From positions 10,201,774 through 10,265,773 of the forward strand of contig NC_058513.1 in assembly GCF_020382885.2 (NCBI RefSeq): a DNA stretch of 64,000 nucleotides, read 5' to 3'. Below the pieces are notes generated by a model. It ran no database searches. It saw nothing but the letters and a program-made list of their open reading frames with translations, and had not been told where the DNA came from. This DNA comes from Scatophagus argus. Taxonomy: Eukaryota > Chordata > Actinopteri > Scatophagidae. Below are positions 55,607 to 64,000 of the stretch, one piece after another; within the stretch, counting starts at the first letter, position 1, and every line of letters begins with the position of its first letter. The position numbers were made by a program, and so were the translations under genes.

Positions 55607-56998
55607 CGCAGAAAAGTTCAGAAACTGAGAATAAGTATCAGAGTATCACAGTGCATAATCACAGTATATCCAAGCAATTAATTAAAATCTTTAAATTTAA
55701 GGCCATCAAGCATGTTCTTACTGGCCACTTTTAGGTTTCCATGTCAGACAGTCAAGCTGCCTCAAAATACAGCTTTTTGGTGGTTATTGTTGCCCAGAAT
55801 ATATATTTTTCCACCTGCATTGTCAGTCTCTCAGATGATGGATTAATAAATGATTATAAAAAAACTAGGAAATTAAGTTGTTGTGTTTTTAGAAATTTGT
55901 TTACAGGGGAAAGAACAACAATCGTGTAAAGAGGCACAATCTTTGCCCAGGTAAGAAATCTGACCATTAAGATGTTTAAATTAGGGATGTGTTAACCGAT
56001 CTAATTCCGAGTCCTTTAATATTTGTATCTTGACAGAGTCAGACCCAGTGTGAACAGATCTGATTTTGATCTGCTTTCTTTTAGTTGATACTAATGCATT
56101 AAACTATGGTCTGATCAGGCATGATACCATTTTTTGGGAATGACTTTTTGTGTTTATCTCCATTCTTGCTGCTTTGATAAGACAGAAACAATACTTGTTG
56201 TCTTGCAATAGGATTTCAATGTCTCTTATGTGAATTATTTCCCTATTACGTAAGCCAGTCTCTTCAGCAAACTGCAACACTCTCAATGACTAATCACATC
56301 CCAGTAACTTAATAAAGGTTGGTTGTCATTGTATGCTTAAATTTATCTTTTTACTTAAGTTCATAACAAAGAGGATCGTATTTATTTCAATAACAGTGGT
56401 TTTTACATGTTTTAGCTAACTCACTACAATTCCATTTAATATATAATATAGGTTACCATGTTGACTCTAATGGTTTACTTATTATGTCTCAAGCATGTTT
56501 CAGATCTCTACAAGTTAACTTATGATGCAGCACTGGAAAGAAAATTAGTGAATTGGCATGATACCCATAAGGAAGAACAATTTGTTCTCTTATCTCTCAT
56601 TTCCTGACAACCATTTGATAAGTTTCAGCAGTAAATCATTAGAGACAATTCAATATATCCCCTTTGTTTTGGCAGTAAGATTTACTGCAGGGCTATTAAA
56701 CACAAGAGATACTGAGGTCATTCTACTGTATTGTAAACTGGCTATGAGAAATACCCTTTTAAGAACGTGCTGCAGACCAAAGCATTTGGTGAGTATTCGA
56801 TTACATCTTCTTATGTGAATGCTGCACATTGTTTGATATTTTTTAATATTTATGAAACACAACAGCATTACTTTGTTGATTAGTTATGAAAGGACTGTTG
56901 ATTTTACTCATTTATACCCTTAAAAACACAAACACAAATGATAAAACAAATGAGTACTTCTGTAACTGGTAAATAAGGTTTATGACACCAGCTCTTGC
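55607..56998. other. A-B spacer upstream of gene B
   Basis: AT-rich sequence; open frames 55741-55929 and 56558-56818 show no family. The last few hundred bases should hold gene B control DNA. Confidence 0.35.
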
Positions 56999-57007
56999 TA
57001 TATAAAG
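56999..57007 (+). promoter_or_regulatory. TATA box of tectorin-like gene B (TATATAAAG)
   Basis: TATATAAAG lies 156 bp before the gene B start codon, followed by GC-richer sequence around the expected start of transcription (CCTCGTTTACGCCCTGCAGC). No 5' intron is needed here, unlike copy A. Confidence 0.55.
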
Positions 57008-57162
57008 CCTCGTTTACGCCCTGCAGCGTGAAATGGATGACAGACAAAAAGACAGAATATATAAAGAGGTTATTATTTCAAAGAAGGCTTTTCAGCTGAC
57101 TGTATTTAATTCAGTGCTTTGTATGTTTGATTAGCCAATTTAAAATTTGGAAGCCTAACAGA

Positions 57163-60100
57163 ATGGCAAGCCAAATCATGTTGTTCATGACTACTTTTGT
57201 ACTATTGGAGATGATAAGTAAGTACCTTTACTTTATTTTACTATAGCTTAGTGTAATTTTCAGTTCTCTCTAACTAATCATCCAATGGTGTTTGATTTCT
57301 TTGGAAATGAATGTTAATTTTCTGCTTATTTATTATTTATATATATCTGCTGTGTTTCATTTACAGGTGTGGTGACTTGTCAGGTTGTGAGTAAGTTCAG
57401 ATCTATTTGAAGATTCACATAAGCTCATAATATACTACTCAGACAGTCATTTATAGAATGCCTGTAAGATTAATTCTGTAATAATGATTAATTAAATTCT
57501 ATTACTACTACTACTAAATTAAATTCTGTCTTTGTTAAAGTTGTTTGTATTAATTTTTATTTAATTTATTTTTTAATTTTAACGTACAGTATGTGGATAC
57601 AAGGTTTGCAGAATATTGGCTTCTATCTAGCTCTGCTTTGGTCCAATACATGAGTTGTGTTCATTTTTTTGTGATGTACCCTTGCTTCCTAGGTCCCCTT
57701 TATCCAATATCTGGGACAGCAAGCTCCAAATCAGATGATGGAAGTTCACCACGGATTCCCCTGCAACGATCTTTTTACTATTTTGGACGAACATATAATC
57801 AGATTTATGTATGTTGAATTCAAAATAATGTGCATACTTTATATAGACTCTGAAAATGTTTAGCAGTCAATTTGTTATATCTACTTATTTATTTCCAGGT
57901 CAACCACAATGGACACTTGACATTTGACGGTCCACTGAGTTCACATTCACCTCAAAGGTTCCCACTAAATGGACCCATAGACTTCATTGCTCCATTCTGG
58001 ACAGATCTTGACAACAGACAAATGGGTCAGGTGTACTACAACCAATACACCAGTGGCAGTGTTCTTGAACAAGCTACTCGGGACATTAATGCCTACTTTC
58101 CGGCCATTAACTTCAATGCCAACTGGGTCTTTGTTGCAACATGGTATGAAGTGGCCTACTATCCAAATTCAGGAACAGTAAGTCATCTTGATCCAGTGTG
58201 ACAGAAAAATTGACCCCCTAAATAGTCAAAATTTTTAATACATACTGTATACCAATGTCTTACAAGTTCATTTAGTTTGAGGCAAAGAGTTTCTGAGTTG
58301 CAGTAGAGCTTAAAAATAGCAGTATACATAATTATGAAATAATCTTTTCCAGCGCACAACTGTCCAAGCTGTGTTGATCTCTGGAGGGCAGTACTCATTT
58401 GTGCTGATGAACTATGGGATAATAGCCGCGACTTCTCGCACTGTGCAGGTCAGTTACTGTTACATGTAGCTGCTGTGACTAAATACGACACGAAAACTGA
58501 TAATGTTTTGTATATTTGAGAAACTCACAACCTCTTTTTAAATTAATGTTATTTATTTTTATTTTAGGCTGGCTATGATACAATAAGCTCCATCCACTAT
58601 TTCACCATCCCTGGATCATTCTCTAGCTCTGCTACAGGCAGCAACTCAAATTTCCGTCTGAGCAGTAATGTCAATGTCCCAGGTCGCTGGGCCTTCCGCA
58701 CAGATCAAGCATCAAGAAGCTGCAATTTCAATGGTAAGATCCAGGTGATACTTCTTGTGTTCTTTTTCTGGAACTACATCACTACTGTGCCTTACAGTGT
58801 TGTGTTTCTGTGATTGAGTTTTGCAGTTTTGTGACCTAAAGCCAGCCCATTAGAGACCAAAACTTAACAAACATCACAATGTGCACATGGACAGAGTAGT
58901 TTGTGCTAGCAGGCCATGAATACTTCCCCCTAAAAATGAAGTGGTTACAATGTAATGGTGTCAGCCTGTTAAAATGTATTCCTTTAAGTGATATTTTCCT
59001 TTTATTCTTTTTAAGGTGAAGCAGTGCAACTGGGTGACTCATTCTGGAGTGACAGTACATGTGCACAGAAATGCACCTGCACTTCAGCAGGCCTGCAGTG
59101 TCACAACCAGCCCTGCTCCTTTTCCCAGATCTGCCAGCCAAGTGCCTTTCAGTTCTCTTGCCAGTCAGTGCAAAGAGGCACCTGCACCATAAGTGGTGAT
59201 CCACATTACTACACCTTTGATGACACAGTGTTTCACTTCCAGGGCACCTGCACTTATGTTCTCTCTGAGCAGTGTGGTAGAGGACTGCCTTACTACAGAG
59301 TAGAGGGAAAGAACGAGCACAGAGGCAGCACTCATGTTTCCTGGACAAGACTGGTCAAAGTGTTTGTCTATAATGAAACCATTGAGCTTGTCAAGGGACG
59401 TCGGGGTCAAGCTAAGGTTAGTAATTATGACTGGGCTTAAACTCAGCACTTTATGAATGAGACCAAATATGTCTTTGCCGCTCTTGACATACTTGCTGGT
59501 GTGCTTACAGGTTAATGGAAACTTTGCAGCCACTCCATTCTATCTCAACAATGCCACCGTCCAAGTTTATGAGTCGGGTTTTTCTGTGATTGTTAGCACT
59601 GACTTTGGCTTGGAGGTGTCCTATGACACAAATCATTATGTCAGGATCAGTGTGCCCTACACTTACCAGAATGCAACATGTGGCCTGTGTGGAAACTTTA
59701 ATGGCATTCGTCACGATGACTTCCAAACTCGTCAAGGCGAGCTTGTGAGCTCTGATGTGGATTTTGCCAACAGCTGGCAAGCATCAGGAGATGATGAGCC
59801 TGGTTGTGAGGTGCAGTGTGGTGGTCTGGAGTGTGCTCCATGTACTGAGGATCAAACAGCTTTATACAGCAGCACTGATCATTGTGGTATCCTCGGGAAC
59901 AGTTCTGGACCTTTTGCTGCTTGCCATCAACAACTTCCCCCACAGAACTTTGAGGACAGCTGTGTGTATGATCTGTGTGTAGCAGGAGGATACCAGCCAA
60001 TTCTGTGCCAAGCACTAAATGCATATGCCAGTCAGTGTCAACAGAATGGTGTACAGCTGCCAAGTTGGAGGAGACAAGGCTTCTGTGGTATGTCTGACAA

Positions 60101-63100
60101 CCAATGCACAATACTTAAACACAACATTTGGGTAAGAGGTCCATGATATCAAGGTCAGTGTTGTTTTCTTTTGTCTAGAAATTCCCTGCCCACCCAACAG
60201 CCACTTTGAGTCCCAAGGCACAGGATGTCCAGCTACCTGTGTCAATCCTAATTCTACCCAAAACTGCCCCCTCCCTACCCAGGAGAGCTGCATCTGCGAT
60301 TCAGGCTACATTCTGAGTGCTGGAGTCTGCGTCCCTCTTGCTGACTGTGGCTGCAGCTTTGAGGGTCGCTACTACCGCTCTGGAGAAACTGCAATATTAG
60401 ACGAGGACTGTGGGAGACGTTGCAGCTGCAGATATGGCTCCATGACCTGCCACTCCCATGGCTGTGGTCCACTTGAATCATGCAGTGTGGAGGAAGGAGA
60501 AAGAGGATGCAGGCCTAACAGCTATGCAACTTGCTGGATAAGGGGCCCAGGGTCATATCACACATTTGATGGACTGACATACCAGTATCCTGGGGCTTGT
60601 CGATTGACCCTCGCCAGAGTGATGGGCTTGTCTAGTCATCCCCACTTTATGGTAACAGCAGAAAAAGTGCCCAGAGGCCAGCAGGGTTTTACCAGGTTGC
60701 TAAAGTTTGAGGCAGAGGGAACACAAATCTCCATTGAAATGGCAGGTAGTGGCATAGTTCAGGTAAGTGACTGAAAGTCTTTGAAAAGTTGATGTAACAA
60801 AAATAATCAAAGCTTTTGCTAAAAGTTACAGTTATTTCTTGCATATCGCTTCTTTTGAATGACACATAAAAACATTCTCCTCAAATAAAAAAAAATTCAT
60901 GTTTGTGATAAAAACTGTAAATGTTGTCACTGAGTACATCTGAAATGACCTCTTTCAAATGCTCTTCAGGTTGATGGTCAGCGGATCAGACTACCATTCA
61001 GCTCAGCATCCAATCGAATCCAAATCTACCACAGCAGCATTTACAGTATCATCCTTCGCACCTCTTTTGGTGTAACTGTGCAGACAGTTTGGCCTCACTT
61101 TGTGCGTGTCACTGCTCCTGGCATCTACAATGGCTCACTAGGAGGACTCTGTGGTAATTACAACGGTCACCCACATGACGACTTCCGCACACCAAATGGT
61201 GTCCTGGTCAACAGCTCTCAGGCATTTGGGGACAGCTGGCGAGATGGCTCCCTTGCTGCACACTGTGTAGAAAGTGTAAATCATAATTCTACAACAAATT
61301 ATAACTCTACTGAGTACTGTGGCATTCTTGCCTCACCACATGGGCCATTTACCCAGTGTTGGGCCATGGTGGAGCCACAGCAGCATGTGGATACATGTGT
61401 GGAGATCATTAGAACTTCTAGAGATCCAGCATCAGCACTATGTGAGGCCCTACGAGATTATGCACTAATTTGTCAACAGATGGGTGTTGCCCTAGTAGAC
61501 TGGAGGAATGCAACTGGCTGTGGTAAGCAGTTTATCTTCTATTTTTTGGACTAAGTTTGGAATTGGTATTAAACTAAAGCAGCAATTGACCTAATCAACC
61601 TTCTTGTTTTTCTTTAGACCAAAACTGCCCTGCAAACAGCCATTATGAACTTTGTGGAAGCTCCTGTCCTTCTGCCTGCCCAAGCCTCTCTTTCCCTTTC
61701 ACCTGTGACACTGTGTGCCAGGAAGGTTGCCAGTGTAATGATGGTTTTATCCTAAATGGCAACCAGTGTGTAGCACCAACATCCTGTGGATGCTATCACC
61801 AAGGACGCTATCTGCAAAGTGGCGAACAATTGTGGGATGGCGAGGAGTGTCAGAACTTGTGTACTTGTGATGGCAGAACTGGGGTAGTTCACTGTGTCCC
61901 CAACTCCTGTGGTCCCCAGGAGTCCTGTCGTGTGGTGGAGGGAGAGTTTGGCTGCCATCCCAGCCCTCATGGCACCTGCTCTGCCTCTGGAGACCCTCAC
62001 TACCTCACCTTTGATGGCAAGGCCTATGACTTCCAGGGAACCTGTCGCTATGTTCTGGCAACACTTTGTAACAGCACTGATGGCCTCCACCAATTTTCTG
62101 TGGAAGCTAAGAATGAGCCATGGAATGGGTCGCCAGTGTCAATCACAGCTGAGGTTTTCGTGAATGTGTGGGGCTATCAAGTGCATATGTCACGGGAGAG
62201 AAATGGTGTGGTTAAAGTAAGTAATTAACATCATGTCTGACACTTCTCACCAGATCACTGCCATGCATAATTTAAATTATGATTAAATCTAATTGGCGAA
62301 GTCTTTGACAGTTCTAATTTTTTCCTTTTTTACCATGAGTAAGTGTATAATTAGAGAAAATACAGTACAATAAATACACCTCATCTTAATTTTATCAGAT
62401 TGTCAGAAGAACAGTATCAGAAAATGTACAGAGCACACCTGATTTTTCTTTGAACATTCTCTTTTAGGTGAATGGTGAAAGTAGAAATTTACCAGTTCTC
62501 TTGAATGGAGGTCAAGTGTCGATATATGCAAGTGGATCTCGTGTATTTGTCAGTGCTAATTTTGGTCTGAGTGTCACCTACGACGGATTTAGCACAGTGT
62601 TCATCTCTGTACCCTCAAACTACAGGTATCTGACATTCACTTCACTTAAGTTCAAACTGTATTGCTTTGATATGCTTGAAAATCACATTTTCAATTATGT
62701 AAAAAGTCCCTCAATAACAATCTGATTCATGACACTGAACTTAGTATTTAATTATCGTCAATAGCGGACAGACATGTGGACTTTGTGGAAACTTCAATGG
62801 AAATTCAAATGATGAGTTCCGCACCCCATCTGGAATGATAGTCACATCGCCAGATGAGTTTGGGAGAGCTTGGAAGGTGTCAGGCAACTACACCTGTAGT
62901 GATGGATGTGGCTCCTCCTGCCCACAGTGTACCAATGAGCAGCCTGCACGGGCCAAATGTGAGGTGATTCAGGCAGCTGACGGGCCCTTAAGCTTCTGCC
63001 ATGAGCAGGTGGACCCAGCTCCATATTTCAATGACTGCGTCTTTGATGTTTGCGTGTCGGGCAGTGAGGGCCAAGATCTTCTGTGCAGGGCCATTCAGGC

Positions 63101-64000
63101 GTATGTCAGTGCCTGCCAAGCAGCTAATGTTCCAATCTTCCCTTGGAGAGAGAACACTACCTGCAGTAAGTCAACCAGTCAAGTTATCATGTCTCTATGT
63201 AAATAATATTGAAATACTGTTTGACAAATAGATTTGTAGAGAAAAGTAATTTGTTTGCCATTTTTTCTTCACCCATTAAGGACTTGACTGTCCAGTCAAC
63301 AGCCATTATGAGCTGTGTGGTACGGACTGTGGTCACACCTGTGCCAGCAGCACAGATGCCACCTGTGAGCAGGTTTGCTCTGAGGGATGTTTCTGTGATG
63401 AAGGTTTCCTGAGAAGTGGGACAAGGTGTGTCCCCATAGAAAGGTGTGGCTGCCAGTATGATGGATTCTACTACAATGTAAGTCACTTACCTGCAAATAC
63501 TAAATAGTCTACTATGTGACAAAAATGATTGCCATTGTAGGAAGTTTCCAGAGCAGTTAAATTCTCCATCATAAGATTATAAACTGCTGTGAAATGTATG
63601 GTCAAGGTCATGTTCTGTGTCAAAAAGTTTACCATGGCAATAATTTTGAGTAGATTGCTGTCATGCTGACTACTGAGATGTTGTTTTTTCATGTAAGGCT
63701 GCAGCTGTCATTGTTTTCTCTGCATTCACACTGCATCCAGTAATGTTTGGTCAATTGTCAAAGTCTATGTGAGCATAGTTTGAATGGTTTGTATATTATC
63801 CATGTTAGAGACAGGGCAACTGACACTATCTAAGCATGCATTGTTTTCATCTGTGTATTTCCCATTGTATTATATCTGTTGTGGAAAAGGTCTATTGCTT
63901 GGTTTGGATTGACTATGTGATGTGTGTTTTTCTTCCATGCTCCAGGCTGGTGAGTCCTTCTGGACCGAGGGTTGTTCCCAGCGATGTGAATGTCATGCTC
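57163..64000 (+). CDS. Alpha-tectorin-like protein, copy B (3' end outside window)
   Basis: Fourteen complete coding exons and the start of a fifteenth match copy A exon for exon: 57163-57217, 57367-57390, 57693-57808, 57899-58177, 58353-58448, 58568-58733, 59016-59416, 59511-60087, 60179-60762, 60970-61522, 61618-62216, 62468-62625, 62765-63165, 63281-63477 and 63946-64000+. From exon 4 on, every complete exon has the same length as in A. The first 1,420 codons cover a signal peptide (MASQIMLFMTTFVLLEMI), NIDO, the small Cys-rich module, VWD units 1-3 with C8 and TIL, and the start of the module before VWD4. VWD2 has the same altered GPGSYHTFDG motif as A. VWD1 has TFDD in place of TFDG, a B-specific change. 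No frameshift or premature stop is visible, so it is probably functional. The missing part should encode VWD4, ZP and the GPI signal. Confidence 0.9.

Noticed and set aside
59724-62195. Possibility that copies A and B are two haplotypes of one gene wrongly joined in the assembly
   Set aside because: The near-identical tract alone would allow it, but the rest of A and B (exons 1-4, introns 2, 3, 6, 7, 11 and 14, promoters) is far too diverged for alleles. It remains worth a read-depth check.

Overview
The window is vertebrate nuclear DNA, almost certainly from a teleost (ray-finned) fish. It has split genes with GT-AG introns, vertebrate protein families, a tRNA-derived SINE, Tc1/mariner and LINE debris typical of fish genomes, and a gene order matching human 17q21.33 around SPOP. 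I rebuilt all gene models by eye from splice sites and reading-frame continuity. Where stated, the summed exon lengths close in frame.

Positions 1-30,912 hold a compact block of conserved single-copy genes. It starts with the 3' end of fam117a (+). Next come a complete ndufa4-type gene (+, 85 aa), a complete cenpt (+, 13 coding exons, 832 aa, histone fold at the C-terminus) and a complete spop (+, 9 coding exons, exactly 374 aa, with a 5' non-coding exon about 7 kb upstream). Convergent to spop lies a neurexophilin, most likely nxph3 (-, 265 aa). The orientation fam117a>, spop>, <nxph3 is that of human 17q21.33. The ndufa4 gene fits the paralogous HOX-linked regions that carry NXPH1/NDUFA4/GLCCI1 and NXPH4/NDUFA4L2.

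Positions 31,000-40,200 are gene-poor and full of decayed mobile elements: a LINE with APE and RT remnants (+), a 430-bp MITE-like element with perfect 21-bp terminal inverted repeats, an L1-like fragment (-) and a jockey/CR1/L2-like LINE (-). Between them, at about 36,600-37,265, is a short relic of the gene family that fills the rest of the window.

Positions 40,193-64,000 hold two head-to-tail copies of a large alpha-tectorin-like gene. Copy A is complete: 25 coding exons, 2,090 aa, signal peptide, NIDO, four VWD-C8-TIL units, a ZP domain and a C-terminal GPI-attachment signal. Copy B is cut by the window end in its exon 15. The two copies are a mosaic of near-identical tracts, introns included, and clearly diverged tracts. 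This points to recent gene conversion or unequal exchange. With the upstream relic, the array had at least three members. The A-B spacer carries an L1-like scrap, a SINE and the 5' part of a Tc1 element.

I found no CRISPR array, bacterial-type mobile element, convincing small RNA gene or wholly novel system. The most interesting material is the tectorin-like array and its evolution.
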